In this document: in pieces, positions 8,195-17,345 of the stretch | Numbering within the stretch: position 1 is the first letter of the stretch | Layout: each line of letters begins with the position of its first letter | Origin: Halogranum rubrum | GTDB lineage: Archaea; Halobacteriota; Halobacteria; Halobacteriales; Haloferacaceae | Length of the DNA stretch: 64,000 nt | Assembly: GCF_900114455.1 (NCBI RefSeq) | Contig: NZ_FOTC01000005.1 | Span: forward strand, 148,890 to 212,889 | Direction of reading: 5' to 3' | Translations under genes and position numbers: made by a program | Notes under the pieces: model-generated | What the model was told of the DNA's origin: nothing | Seen by the model: only the letters and a program-made list of their open reading frames with translations | Databases searched by the model: none

Positions 8195-9286
8195 ATGGAT
8201 CCCCGCGTCAGAACTCACGCCGAACTCCTCGTCGACCACTGCACCGACGTCACCGCCGACGACAACGTCCTCATCAGAGCCCCGACTCCCGCCGAAGAGC
8301 TAGTCGTTGCACTCTACGAAGTGCTCGGAGAGCGCGGGGCGCGGCCGACGACCCACTGGCGGAACCCCCGCACTGGCCGTGCGTACGCGAGAGCGATGGA
8401 CGACGACGACTTCCGCACGAGAGACCACGAACTCGCCGCGATGAAGGAGACAGACGTCGTGATTCTCGTCGGTGGCGCGACGAATACGGCCGAGACGAGC
8501 GACGTCGACCCCACGAAGGCGACGGCGTCCAGTCGTGCCCGCCAGCCGATTCTCGAAGAACGTCTCGACACCAGATGGGTCATCACACAGCATCCGACCG
8601 CTGCCGCCGCACAGCAGGCCGAGATGAGCACCGCGGCGTGGTGTGACTTCGTCTACGACGCCGTAAACAGAGACTGGGACCAACAACGCGAGTTCCAGCA
8701 ACAGTTGGCCGACCTGCTCGATTCGGCCGACGAAGTCCGTCTCGTGAGCGGCGAGACGACGGACCTCCGATTGGACGTCGACGGGATGCGCGCTGGCAAC
8801 GACGACGCAGAATACAACCTCCCCGGTGGTGAGGTGTACACCTCTCCCGTTCCCGACGGAGTCGAGGGAGAGGTGACGTTCGACCTTCCACTCCGTCGAA
8901 ACGGCCGAGATATCGAGGACGCACGCCTGGTCTTCGAAGACGGTGTCGTCGTCGACTACGCTGCACGCCGTGGTGAGGAGGTACTAGCGAGTGTTCTCGA
9001 CACCGACGACGGTGCGCGCCGACTTGGCGAACTCGGCATCGGGATGAATCGCGGTATCGACCGCATCACGCACACGCTCTTGTTCGACGAGAAGATGGGC
9101 GACACGGTCCATCTGGCCCTCGGAAACGCGCTCGAAGAGTGCGTTCCCGACAATCATGCGTTCAACCGAAGCGCGGCGCACGTCGACATGCTCGTCGACA
9201 TGAGCCACGACGCGCGAATCGAATTCGATGGCGACGTCGTCCAGCGGAACGGTGTCTTTCGGTTCGAGGACGGGTTCGAAGAATAG
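8195..9286 (+). CDS. M29-family aminopeptidase (leucyl aminopeptidase type)
   Basis: 363 residues from the ATG at 8195; 14 more in-frame codons exist upstream (TTG at 8153) but MDPRVRTHAELLVDHCTDV matches the usual family N-terminus. Metal-binding features of M29 peptidases are present in the C-terminal half: ELGIGMN, HLALGNA and HVDMLVDM. These are cytoplasmic co-catalytic metallopeptidases that release N-terminal residues. Peptides imported by the ABC transporter at 27-34 kb are possible substrates, but no operon link exists. Confidence 0.9.
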   Translation: MDPRVRTHAELLVDHCTDVTADDNVLIRAPTPAEELVVALYEVLGERGARPTTHWRNPRTGRAYARAMDDDDFRTRDHELAAMKETDVVILVGGATNTAETSDVDPTKATASSRARQPILEERLDTRWVITQHPTAAAAQQAEMSTAAWCDFVYDAVNRDWDQQREFQQQLADLLDSADEVRLVSGETTDLRLDVDGMRAGNDDAEYNLPGGEVYTSPVPDGVEGEVTFDLPLRRNGRDIEDARLVFEDGVVVDYAARRGEEVLASVLDTDDGARRLGELGIGMNRGIDRITHTLLFDEKMGDTVHLALGNALEECVPDNHAFNRSAAHVDMLVDMSHDARIEFDGDVVQRNGVFRFEDGFEE

Positions 9287-9320
9287 ACCGAGAGTCCGAG
9301 ACGATGCTCGAGTCGCGGCG

Positions 9321-10217
9321 TTACTCCACCAGTTCGACCAAGAGACCCTTCTGGGCGTGAAGCCGATTCTCCGCTTGGTCCCACACCAATACGCGGTCCG
9401 ACTCCAACACGTCGTCGGTAATCTCCTCGCCGCGGTGTGCTGGCAGACAGTGCATCACCATGGCGTCCGTCTCGCTCAGGAGGTCCATGTTGACCTGATA
9501 GCCGTCGAAGGCGTCGAGTTTCTCCTCGCGCTTATCCTCTTGGCCCATGCTGACCCAGACGTCCGTATACAGAACGTCCGCGTCGGCGACCGCTTCTTTC
9601 GGTGACTCCACCACTTCGGGTGCGTCGCCTAACTCGGCGGCGCGTTCCAACACGGCGTCGCTCATCTCGTAGCCCGGTGGCGTACAGACCGTGAGGTCGA
9701 TGCCGGCGAGCGCACAGCCGAGCACGAACGACTGGCCGACGTTGTTGCCGTCGCCGACCCACGTCGCCTGCACGTCGTCGAACCCGCCGAACGCTTCCTT
9801 GATAGTCAGCAGGTCGGCGAGCGTCTGGCAGGGATGCGCCTCGTCGGTCAGGCCGTTGACGACCGGGACGTCGGCGTAGTTCGCGATTTCGAGCAGGTCG
9901 GCGTGGTCGAACAGCCGAACCATCACCACGTCGACGTAGCGCGAGAGCACACGCGAGGTGTCTTTCAGCGGTTCGCCGTGGCCCAGTTGGATGTCCTCTG
10001 GCCCGAGGAAGATGGCGTGTCCTCCCAACTGTGTCATCCCCGTCTCGAAGGAGATGCGCGTCCGTGTCGACGGCTTCTCGAACAGCATCCCGAGCGTCTG
10101 TTGGGACAACTGGGTCGTGTCTTCGCCGGACTTCAGCGCCGAAGCACGGTCGAGCACCGTCTTCACGTCTTCCGGTGAGAGGTCGTCGATGTCGACGAGG
10201 TGGTCGATGTCGAGCAT
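9321..10217 (-). CDS. argF: Ornithine carbamoyltransferase
   Basis: 298 residues with the carbamoyl-phosphate loop FEKPSTRTRISFE near residue 50, the ornithine-loop motif HCLPAHRGEE near the C-terminus, and the conserved DEAHPCQTLADL segment. It converts ornithine and carbamoyl phosphate to citrulline in arginine synthesis. It is the last gene of the lysW-argX-argC-argB-argD-lysK-argF cluster; its ATG overlaps the TGA of lysK (TGATG), so translation is probably coupled. Confidence 0.97.
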   Translation of the reverse strand: MLDIDHLVDIDDLSPEDVKTVLDRASALKSGEDTTQLSQQTLGMLFEKPSTRTRISFETGMTQLGGHAIFLGPEDIQLGHGEPLKDTSRVLSRYVDVVMVRLFDHADLLEIANYADVPVVNGLTDEAHPCQTLADLLTIKEAFGGFDDVQATWVGDGNNVGQSFVLGCALAGIDLTVCTPPGYEMSDAVLERAAELGDAPEVVESPKEAVADADVLYTDVWVSMGQEDKREEKLDAFDGYQVNMDLLSETDAMVMHCLPAHRGEEITDDVLESDRVLVWDQAENRLHAQKGLLVELVE

Positions 10218-11323
10218 CAGTCCTCGCCTCCCTCTTCGTCCGTACCACCGAGACGTTCACAGACCGAGACGAGCACGTCGATAGACGTGTCGTACTCGTC
10301 GAGCGGGAGATGTTCGTTGGGCGCGTGGTCGAGGTCCGAATTGCCCGGACCGTAGGTGACCATCGGGCAGTCCCACACCTTCGCGAAGACGTTCATGTCG
10401 CTCGTGCCGGTCTTCCGGAGGAGGCGGGGGTCGCCGCCTGCCTGCCGGATGGCGACGCGGAACGCGCGGCCGACGTCTGTGCGTGGACTCATCATGACGG
10501 GTGGCACGTCGTCGTACCAACGGACCGTCCCGCCGTTGAGTTTCGAGTCGGCCATCTCCTGTACCTCGTCGGTTGTCATCTCCGGCGGGACGCGGAACTG
10601 CACGTCCATCGTCGACTCGACGGAGAGACCGTCGTCGGTCGTCCCACCGGCCATCTTGACCGGCTTGCAGGTGACGCGCTCGAAGACGGGCGTCCACTCG
10701 TCCGCCTCGAACTCGTCTTCGACCGCTCGCCACCAGTCGAGGGCGTCCTGAATCGCGTTGTTCTCCGGCCGAGAGGTGTGGCCGGACTCGCTCGTGGCGA
10801 CGTAGGTTCCCGCGAGCAGACCACGGTAGCCGAGAGTGATACCCTCCCAGCCACTCGGTTCGCCGTTGACGACCGCGCCGGGTTCGGCGCGGCCCTCTTC
10901 GACGACGTGGAGTGCGCCGCGGGAGTCGAGTTCCTCGCCAACAACTCCAATAAAGCTCATGCCGGTCTCGACGGCGGCGACGGCCATCGCCGCCAGCGGT
11001 CCGGTGGCGTCGACGCTGCCGCGACCCCACAGCGATTCGCCAGCGTCTTCCTCGCCGTCTTTGACTTCGACGGGAATGTCGCCGGGGACAGTGTCGATGT
11101 GAGACGTCAAGAGGACGCGGTCGTCTGCGGGCGCACGGACGTTGCCGACGTCGTCGACCCACACCTCGCGGTCGTGGGCCTCGAAGAAGTCGACGAGTAT
11201 CTGTGCGGCCGCTTCCTCCTCACCCGAAGGTGAGGGCGTCGAGACGAGGTCGAACAGCAGTTGGCGTGCTTCAGAGTCGAGTGCGGCAATCGTCTGTTCT
11301 GTCATCTTTCCCATACTGCTCAT
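10217..11323 (-). CDS. lysK: [LysW]-ornithine/lysine hydrolase (M20 family)
   Basis: 368 residues. The M20 metallopeptidase signatures are LLTSHIDTVPG (metal His/Asp), VDATGPLAAM and VVGEELDSRG (catalytic and metal Glu). In LysW-dependent pathways this enzyme releases ornithine (or lysine) from the C-terminal Glu of the carrier LysW, replacing acetylornithine deacetylase. It starts within the stop of the aminotransferase gene (ATGA). An ATG three codons further in (after SS) is an alternative start. Confidence 0.93.
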   Translation of the reverse strand: MSSMGKMTEQTIAALDSEARQLLFDLVSTPSPSGEEEAAAQILVDFFEAHDREVWVDDVGNVRAPADDRVLLTSHIDTVPGDIPVEVKDGEEDAGESLWGRGSVDATGPLAAMAVAAVETGMSFIGVVGEELDSRGALHVVEEGRAEPGAVVNGEPSGWEGITLGYRGLLAGTYVATSESGHTSRPENNAIQDALDWWRAVEDEFEADEWTPVFERVTCKPVKMAGGTTDDGLSVESTMDVQFRVPPEMTTDEVQEMADSKLNGGTVRWYDDVPPVMMSPRTDVGRAFRVAIRQAGGDPRLLRKTGTSDMNVFAKVWDCPMVTYGPGNSDLDHAPNEHLPLDEYDTSIDVLVSVCERLGGTDEEGGED

Positions 11324-12459
11324 TGCAGGACCTCTGTCAGCGCGTCTGTCATGCGGTCGGCGTGGCTCTCGTCGACGACGAGCGGCGGCAAGAGCCGAAG
11401 GACGGACCGACCCGCAGGCAGCGCGAGAATCCCGTGGTTGAGCGCGAGATGCTTCAGCAGGCGGTTCGCGCCGCGCTTGACCTCGATGCCGACCATCAGC
11501 CCCTGTCCGCGCACGTCGCGGACGGGCAGGTCGTGTTCTTCGCTCGCTGCCTGGATGTTCTCCATCAGGTACGACCCGAGGTCACCGGCGTGGCCCGGTA
11601 AGTCCTCTTCGACCAACACGTCGAGCGTCGCGTTCGCCGCCGCACAGGGGACGGGACCGCCGGAGAACGTCGACCCGTGGTCACCGAAGTCCTCGGTCAG
11701 CCAGTCCGCACAGAGCGTCGCACCCATGGGGAGGCCGTTGGCGATACCCTTCGCCGTCGTGAGCATGTCCGGGACGACGCCGGCCTGTTCGCAGGCCCAG
11801 AGCGTTCCCGTCCGGCCCATGCCGGTCTGAATCTCGTCGAAGACGAGCGCCGCGCCCGCGTCTTCGGTTACGTCGCGAGCGTGTTCCAGATACTCTACTG
11901 TCGCGGGGTGGATGCCGCCCTCGCCTTGGACGGGTTCGAGGAAGACGGCGGCCGTCTCGTCGTCGACGGCGTCCGCCAACTCCTCGCTGTCGCCGTAGGT
12001 GACGAACTCGATGTCGCCAGCCAGCGGTTCGTAGGGCGCTTTGTACTTCTGTTTCCACGTCATCGCCAGCGCGCCCATCGTCCGACCGTGGAAACTGCGC
12101 TTGGTGGCGACGATTTTGGAGTTCCCTGTCGAGGCGCGGGCGAACTTCATCGCCGCCTCGTTGGCCTCGGTCCCCGAATTACAGAGCCAGACGTTCTCCA
12201 AGTCGCCGGGTGCGAGGGCCGCGAGTTTCTCGTACAACTCGGTACGGACCTCGACCGGGTAGGACGCCTGCACGTAGGTCAGCTTCTCCGCTTGCTGCTG
12301 AATCGCCTCGGTGACTTTCGGGTGGGAGTGGCCGAGTGGCGTGACGGCGTAGTTTGCCCCCATGTCGAGGTATTCAGTGCCATCGTCGGCGTAGAGGTAC
12401 GGCCCCTCGCCGGACTCGATTTGGATGGGTTTCTCGTTGAAGACGAACCCACCGCTCAT
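11320..12459 (-). CDS. argD: [LysW]-gamma-semialdehyde/acetylornithine aminotransferase
   Basis: 379 residues of class-III PLP aminotransferase: LCNSGTEANEAAMKFAR, LVFDEIQTGMGRTG and the PLP lysine in MLTTAKGIANGLPMG. It transfers an amino group from glutamate to the LysW-bound glutamate semialdehyde to give LysW-ornithine (lysJ-type). Its neighbours are lysK downstream and the kinase gene upstream, overlapping by 4 nt. Confidence 0.95.
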   Translation of the reverse strand: MSGGFVFNEKPIQIESGEGPYLYADDGTEYLDMGANYAVTPLGHSHPKVTEAIQQQAEKLTYVQASYPVEVRTELYEKLAALAPGDLENVWLCNSGTEANEAAMKFARASTGNSKIVATKRSFHGRTMGALAMTWKQKYKAPYEPLAGDIEFVTYGDSEELADAVDDETAAVFLEPVQGEGGIHPATVEYLEHARDVTEDAGAALVFDEIQTGMGRTGTLWACEQAGVVPDMLTTAKGIANGLPMGATLCADWLTEDFGDHGSTFSGGPVPCAAANATLDVLVEEDLPGHAGDLGSYLMENIQAASEEHDLPVRDVRGQGLMVGIEVKRGANRLLKHLALNHGILALPAGRSVLRLLPPLVVDESHADRMTDALTEVLQ

Positions 12460-13412
12460 TTGGCCACCTCCTCGGCTTCGACGGTGTCACCCAGTACGCC
12501 GGGTTCGACGTGCGTCCCGCCGCCGTTGAGCGCCGTCGTGATGGGGTCGCGGACGTTGGCGTCGGCGACGATGACCTTCGCGGCCCCGCCTTCCAGCGCC
12601 TCGGTGGCCGCCATTACTTTCTTCGTCATGAAGCCCTCGGCGGCGTTCTTCACCGCTTCAAACTCCGCTGGCGTCGCCGCCGACGCGATGAGCGACTCGG
12701 GGTCGTCGATGTCTTCGTACACGCCTTCGACGTCGGTGAGGACGACGAGTTCCGCGCCGAGTGCGCCTGCGATGGCCGCGGCGGCGCGGTCGGCGTCGGC
12801 GTTGACCGGCACGCCGTCGTCTGCGAGCATCGGAACGGTCGCCACGGGCGTGTAGCCGCCGTCGAGCAGCGTTTCCAGGAGTTGCGTATTGACGTCGGTA
12901 ATCTTGCCCGAGTGGTCGCCGCGCTTGATCTTCTTCTTTCCGTCCTCGACGACGCGGACGGCGGACTTGCGTTTACCCGTGAGGAGACCGCCGTCGACGC
13001 CGGAGAGACCGAGCGCGTCGACGCCTGCGCCACGCAGCGTCGCGGTGAGTTCCGTGTTCAACTTGCCGGGCATCACCATCGTGAACACCTCCATCGTGCG
13101 CTCGTCGGTGAAGCGTCCCGAGACACCCGAGGGCGTCTCGACGTAGGTCGGTTCCTCGCCGAGTTCCTCCAGCGTCTCGTCGACGGCTGTCGAACCGCCG
13201 TGGACGACGACGACCTTGCGGCCGTTGGCGACGAGATGCGCGATGTCCTGCACCGCACCTTCCGGTTCGACGGCGCGGGCGCCGCCGATTTTCACGACGA
13301 CTGGCGGCTCTCGCGGCTCGCCTCCGTCCGTGTAGAGGCAGTCGCTGGCCGATGCGTCGATGAGGTCGTCGTGAGCGGCGAGGAGTTCCTCGCGCGTGTA
13401 TCCGTTGGTCAT
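12456..13412 (-). CDS. argB: [LysW]-glutamate (amino-acid) kinase, with an N-terminal extension
   Basis: 318 residues. The amino-acid kinase core starts VVVKIGGARAVEPEG at residue 38, followed by VVVHGGSTAVDETL and VVLTDVEGVYED. It phosphorylates the side chain of the terminal Glu amino acid carried on LysW (lysZ-type). Most family members start right at the VKIGG strand; here about 37 residues (MTNGYTREELLAAHDDLIDA...) precede it in frame from an ATG. An internal GTG at the core is a possible alternative start. Confidence 0.93.
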   Translation of the reverse strand: MTNGYTREELLAAHDDLIDASASDCLYTDGGEPREPPVVVKIGGARAVEPEGAVQDIAHLVANGRKVVVVHGGSTAVDETLEELGEEPTYVETPSGVSGRFTDERTMEVFTMVMPGKLNTELTATLRGAGVDALGLSGVDGGLLTGKRKSAVRVVEDGKKKIKRGDHSGKITDVNTQLLETLLDGGYTPVATVPMLADDGVPVNADADRAAAAIAGALGAELVVLTDVEGVYEDIDDPESLIASAATPAEFEAVKNAAEGFMTKKVMAATEALEGGAAKVIVADANVRDPITTALNGGGTHVEPGVLGDTVEAEEVAK

Positions 13413-13436
13413 TGGTGTTCGAGTTCGCTATCTTCG

Positions 13437-14480
13437 TTAGGGTGCTCCAATGGGGTGGAACCCCGCGAAGTCTAACCCTGCTGTCTCTTCGAGGCCGAGC
13501 GCGACGTTGGCGGCGTGAACCGCCTGCCCGGCCGAGCCTTTCATCATGTTGTCGATGGCCGAGAAGACCACGAGGCGTTTGTTCGACGGGTCGACTTCGA
13601 AGCCGACTTCGCCGAAGTTCGTCCCGGCGACGGCCTTCGGTTCGGGGTAGCGATAGACGCCACCGCCGCCCGCGACCATCCGCATGAACGGTTCGTCCTC
13701 GTAGCTCTCACGATATGCCCCCCACATGTCGCCCTTCGAGACGGGACCGTCGGGGAAGACGTGACACGTCGCCGATGCGCCGCGAACCATGTCCACGGCG
13801 TGGACGGTAAAGGAGACGTCGAGTCCGAGGAACTGTTCTATCTCCGCTTCGTGACGGTGGCCGGTCGGCGCGTACGGGCGGACGACACCCGAGCGCTCGG
13901 CGTGACTCGATGCCTTGCCACCGCTCGCGCCGCCTTCCGACGACCCGACCTTCACGTCGACGACGACCTGTTCGTCGCCTTCCAAAATTCCGGCGTCGAA
14001 CAGCGGTTTCAGGCCGAGAATCGTCGCCGTCGCGTTACAGCCACCCGACGCGATGAGGTCCGCACCGGGCAGGTTCTCGCGGTTAATCTCGGGCAGTGCG
14101 TACTCCGACTTCTCCAGATATTCGGGACACGTGTGGCCGTCGTACCACTCGTCGTACTGTTCCTCCGAGTTCAGACGGAAGTCCGCCGAGAGGTCGACGA
14201 CGGTGTCTGCGGCGTCTTGGAACGTGTCGATGTGCTGCATCGAGACGCCGTGCGGCGTCGCAGCAAAGAGCACGTCGACCGATTCGAGGTCCGTGGGGTC
14301 ACTGAACCGCACGTCGAGGTGGCGGAGGTTCGGGTGGACCGACCCGAGTGTCTTCTTGTCGTACTCGCGGGACGTCGCCTGCGCAATCTCGAACTCGGGA
14401 TGAGTGTCCAAGAGGCGGAGCAGTTCGCCGCCCGTGAAGCCGGAGCCACCGACGACGGCGGCCGAGAGCGTATTCGTCAC
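13437..14480 (-). CDS. argC: [LysW]-glutamyl-phosphate reductase (N-acetyl-gamma-glutamyl-phosphate reductase family)
   Basis: 347 residues with the NADP-binding N-terminus VVGGSGFTGGELLRLL, the catalytic cysteine in IASGGCNATATI and the C-terminal FSAIDNMMKGSAGQAVHAAN. It reduces the acyl phosphate made by ArgB to the semialdehyde on LysW (lysY-type). The start overlaps the stop of argX by 4 nt and the stop lies 24 nt before the kinase ATG. Confidence 0.96.
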   Translation of the reverse strand: MTNTLSAAVVGGSGFTGGELLRLLDTHPEFEIAQATSREYDKKTLGSVHPNLRHLDVRFSDPTDLESVDVLFAATPHGVSMQHIDTFQDAADTVVDLSADFRLNSEEQYDEWYDGHTCPEYLEKSEYALPEINRENLPGADLIASGGCNATATILGLKPLFDAGILEGDEQVVVDVKVGSSEGGASGGKASSHAERSGVVRPYAPTGHRHEAEIEQFLGLDVSFTVHAVDMVRGASATCHVFPDGPVSKGDMWGAYRESYEDEPFMRMVAGGGGVYRYPEPKAVAGTNFGEVGFEVDPSNKRLVVFSAIDNMMKGSAGQAVHAANVALGLEETAGLDFAGFHPIGAP

Positions 14481-15406
14481 GCCGACACCTCCGCTTCCTT
14501 ATCGGCCGATTCGGCGGCCTTCGATTCGAGCCAGTCGACTACCTTTCCAGGAACGTCGACGTCGTCGCCGACGGCGTCGTTCAGCGCCTTGAACTCGACG
14601 GTGTGGTTGACCTCGTGAACGGTGTAGTCAACGCCAGACTCCGTCTGGCTGGCCTCCGACTTATCGTCGGAGACGACTCCCGTCTCCATGAGGTCGACAC
14701 CGAGCAGACCGCCGCCGACGGCGGCGCTCGCTTTCTCGACGAGTTCGAGTGCGCGGTCGTCGAGTTCGAACGGTTCGACCGTCGCGCCCTTCGCGGCGTT
14801 GGTCAGCCAGTGGTCCGACGAGCGGACCATCGCGGCGACCGGTTCGCCGTCAGTCGCCAAGACGCGAATGTCGCGGCCCGGTTTCTCGACGAACTCCTGG
14901 ATGTAGAACACCTTGTGCTCGTAGTGTCCGAGTGTGGCTTTGTGTTCGAGAATCGCCTCGGCGGCGCTCTCGGAGTCTATCTTAGCCATCAGGCGGCCCC
15001 ACGACCCGACGACGGGTTTCAGCACACAGGGGTAGCCGAACTTCTCTATCGACTGCATTGCGCTCTCCTTGGTGAACGTGACGTCCGTCTTGGGGGTCGG
15101 GACGCCCGCCTTAGCGAGCGCGAGGCTGTTCTTGGCTTTGTCCGCACAGACGTCGGCCGTCTCGGGGCCGTTGACGACGGTGACACCGTAGGCGTCGAGG
15201 AACTGCGTCGCGTAGAGCGACCGCGAGGTCGACAGACAGCGGTCGACGACGATGTCCAACCCTTCGACCGGTGCCGTCGTTCCGTCGAGGCTGAACTGGT
15301 GTTTGCGGACGTCTATCTTCGTGACCTCGTGGCCGCGGTCGCGAAGCTCCGAGAGGAGAAGCTTCTCGTCTTTGCGGATACGGGAGTAGAGGATGCCGAC
15401 CTTCAC
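14477..15406 (-). CDS. argX: Glutamate--[LysW] ligase ArgX/LysX (ATP-grasp)
   Basis: 309 residues of RimK-type ATP-grasp enzyme: KVGILYSRIRKDEKLLLSE, CVLKPVVGSWGRLMAKI, and VHEVNHTVEFKAL near the C-terminus. It adds glutamate (or aminoadipate) to the C-terminus of LysW. I chose the GTG at 15406 because GGAGGTG stands 6 nt before it; an upstream GTG at 15415 lies inside that ribosome-binding site. A Ser/Glu/Asp-rich insertion (SDDKSEASQTESG) interrupts the C-terminal lobe just before the metal-binding VHEVN segment. Confidence 0.94.
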   Translation of the reverse strand: MKVGILYSRIRKDEKLLLSELRDRGHEVTKIDVRKHQFSLDGTTAPVEGLDIVVDRCLSTSRSLYATQFLDAYGVTVVNGPETADVCADKAKNSLALAKAGVPTPKTDVTFTKESAMQSIEKFGYPCVLKPVVGSWGRLMAKIDSESAAEAILEHKATLGHYEHKVFYIQEFVEKPGRDIRVLATDGEPVAAMVRSSDHWLTNAAKGATVEPFELDDRALELVEKASAAVGGGLLGVDLMETGVVSDDKSEASQTESGVDYTVHEVNHTVEFKALNDAVGDDVDVPGKVVDWLESKAAESADKEAEVSA

Positions 15407-15463
15407 GCCGACCACCTCCGGTCGACGCGAGTCAGCCGACGCTGGGAGTTCGTACCGTGCAAT

Positions 15464-15634
15464 TTACTCCCCCCAGTCCTCTTCGAGCTCCGGGGCTCGG
15501 TCGAGGACTGGCGGGTTGACGTCGATGACTTCGAGCTCCGCACCACAGGTTCCGCAGTCGATGATCTCTCCTGTCTCCAGGTCGTCCGAGAGGGCGACGT
15601 CGCCCCCACATTCGACGCATTCTGCTTCGGTCAT
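15464..15634 (-). CDS. lysW: Amino-group carrier protein LysW
   Basis: 56 residues. A zinc ribbon is formed by ECVECGG (residues 6-9) and DCGTCGA (residues 27-30), and the protein ends in the diagnostic LEEDWGE tail whose last Glu is the attachment point for the growing amino acid. As carrier it protects the alpha-amino group in place of N-acetylation. It is first in the arg cluster, 57 nt before argX, with a TATA element placing transcription start at its ATG. Confidence 0.97.
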   Translation of the reverse strand: MTEAECVECGGDVALSDDLETGEIIDCGTCGAELEVIDVNPPVLDRAPELEEDWGE

Positions 15635-15662
15635 TGTGTACCCCAGCGTTCGCCGTTCGGTA

Positions 15663-15669
15663 CCATAAA
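15663..15669 (-). promoter_or_regulatory. TATA box of the lysW-arg operon
   Basis: On the minus strand TTTATGG ends 29 nt before the lysW ATG, the spacing of a leaderless transcript; further AT-rich sequence lies upstream to about 15700. Confidence 0.55.
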
Positions 15670-15745
15670 CCCATCGAAGTTATCAAAATAATTATAGAAA
15701 GTACAGGCTTCGCTACGGGTGTGTAGGAGGGTTCCAAACGTCGTG

Positions 15746-15770
15746 TCTGAATTAAATATCGGAATTCAGA
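15746..15770. promoter_or_regulatory. Inverted repeat upstream of lysW, possible operator
   Basis: TCTGAATT and AATTCAGA form perfect 8-bp arms around 9 nt, about 80 bp upstream of the lysW TATA box and in the gap between argH and lysW. It could bind a dimeric regulator; an argH 3'-end role is less likely because it lies well downstream of argH. Confidence 0.4.
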
Positions 15771-15878
15771 TAGTATTAGTTGTCCCCGAACGGGGACGGT
15801 CGTCGTCGTGGTGGCCGCGGGCGCGGTTCCACGACGACGCTCCGTCGGGGCCGTCGCCGACGCTGTCGAACGAGTTGC

Positions 15879-17342
15879 TCAGTCATAGCGCGTCACCTCT
15901 GTCGCTAACTGCTCGTCGGCCGCGGCGAGAGCGTCACGGCGAGTCGCGAGCGCCGCCGTATCGGCGTCGAGTGCCGAGACGACCGCGTCGAGGTCGTCTG
16001 CGACCGCAGACGGCGCGGGACCGCCCTGCGAGTCGCGGGACGCGACGCTCTGGGTCGGGTCGAGCGCGGCCTCGACGGCGTCGCGGTTCACGTACTCCCA
16101 TAGCGACGCCCCTAATACCTCCTCTGCGACCGCGTCAAGTGTTGCGACGGTCGGATTCTCCCCGTTGGCCTCTGCGGCCGCTTCGGCGACCATCTCGTGG
16201 GCCGTCCGGAACGGCAGTCCGGCCATCGCCAGCAGGTCGGCGACACCGGTCGCCGTCGAGAAGCCATCTGCGGCCTCGGCGGCGAGGAGTTCGGTGTTCC
16301 ACGTCGCCGTCGCCACCGCACCGCCGGCGACGTCCGTCGCGTTCCCCACGGCGTCGACGGCGTCGAAGGCGTGGCCGTGTGCGCGCTGCAAGTCACGGTT
16401 GTACGCACGCGGGAGTCCCTTGAGCGTCGTCAAGAGCCCCGTCAACCCGCCGACGGCGTCGCCCGCGGTTCCGCGAACGAGTTCCAGCGTGTCGGGGTTC
16501 TTCTTCTGGGGCATGATGGAGGACGTAGAGGAGTAGTCGTCGTCGAGGTCGACGTACCCCTTGTTGGCGAAGATTATGATGTCCTCCGCCAACCCCGACA
16601 GGGTCGTGGCGTACGTCGCCAGCGCCGATAGGGTCTCCGCGAGGAAGTCGCGTGCTGCAGAGGCGTCCATCGAGTTCGACATGACCGAGTCGAAGCCGAG
16701 AAGTTCGGCCGTGCGCTCGCGGTCCACGTCGAACGGCGTCCCCGCGAACGCCGCCGCACCGAGCGGCGACTGGTTGATGCGGTCGTACGCGTCGAGCAGG
16801 CGCGCGGTGTCGCGGGCGACTGCGGCCTCGTACGAGAGCAGATAGTGTGCGACGGTGGTCGGTTGCGCTGGCTGAAGATGTGTGTAGCCGGGCATCACCG
16901 TCTCGGTGTGTTTCTCTGCCACGCTCACCAGCGCCTCGCGGAGCGCGATGGTGTTTTCGACGACGCCGAGTACGTCCTCGCGGAGACGGTAGCGGATGCA
17001 GGTCGCCACCTCGTCGTTGCGCGAGCGGGCGGTGTGCATCTTTCCACCGTCGGCACCCATCCGGTCGATGACGGCCGACTCGATGGCTTCGTGGACGTCT
17101 TCGCCGTCCGGAAGTGCGCCGTGGCCTGCCGACTCGACGTCGTCGAGTGCGGCCAGAATCTCGCCTACAGTGTCGTCGTCGACGATGTCCTGCTCGGCGA
17201 GCATCACCACGTGGGCGCGGTCGACGGCGAGGTCCGCCTGGAAGATTCGTTCGTCGGCCGCGAGGCTAGAGAGGAACCCCCGCGCGGGGCCGCCGCTGAA
17301 GCGGTCGCGGCGGACGACACCTTCGGAGGGGTCCTCGCTCAT
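15879..17342 (-). CDS. argH: Argininosuccinate lyase
   Basis: 487 residues with the fumarase/lyase signature SSIMPQKKNPDTLEL, plus the conserved TARSRNDEVAT and GYTHLQPAQPTTVAHYL stretches. It splits argininosuccinate to arginine and fumarate, the last step of the pathway. It follows argG by 3 nt and should be co-transcribed with it. The C-terminal ~100 residues are Ala/Asp-rich, as in other haloarchaeal copies. Confidence 0.97.
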   Translation of the reverse strand: MSEDPSEGVVRRDRFSGGPARGFLSSLAADERIFQADLAVDRAHVVMLAEQDIVDDDTVGEILAALDDVESAGHGALPDGEDVHEAIESAVIDRMGADGGKMHTARSRNDEVATCIRYRLREDVLGVVENTIALREALVSVAEKHTETVMPGYTHLQPAQPTTVAHYLLSYEAAVARDTARLLDAYDRINQSPLGAAAFAGTPFDVDRERTAELLGFDSVMSNSMDASAARDFLAETLSALATYATTLSGLAEDIIIFANKGYVDLDDDYSSTSSIMPQKKNPDTLELVRGTAGDAVGGLTGLLTTLKGLPRAYNRDLQRAHGHAFDAVDAVGNATDVAGGAVATATWNTELLAAEAADGFSTATGVADLLAMAGLPFRTAHEMVAEAAAEANGENPTVATLDAVAEEVLGASLWEYVNRDAVEAALDPTQSVASRDSQGGPAPSAVADDLDAVVSALDADTAALATRRDALAAADEQLATEVTRYD

Positions 17343-17345
17343 CGG

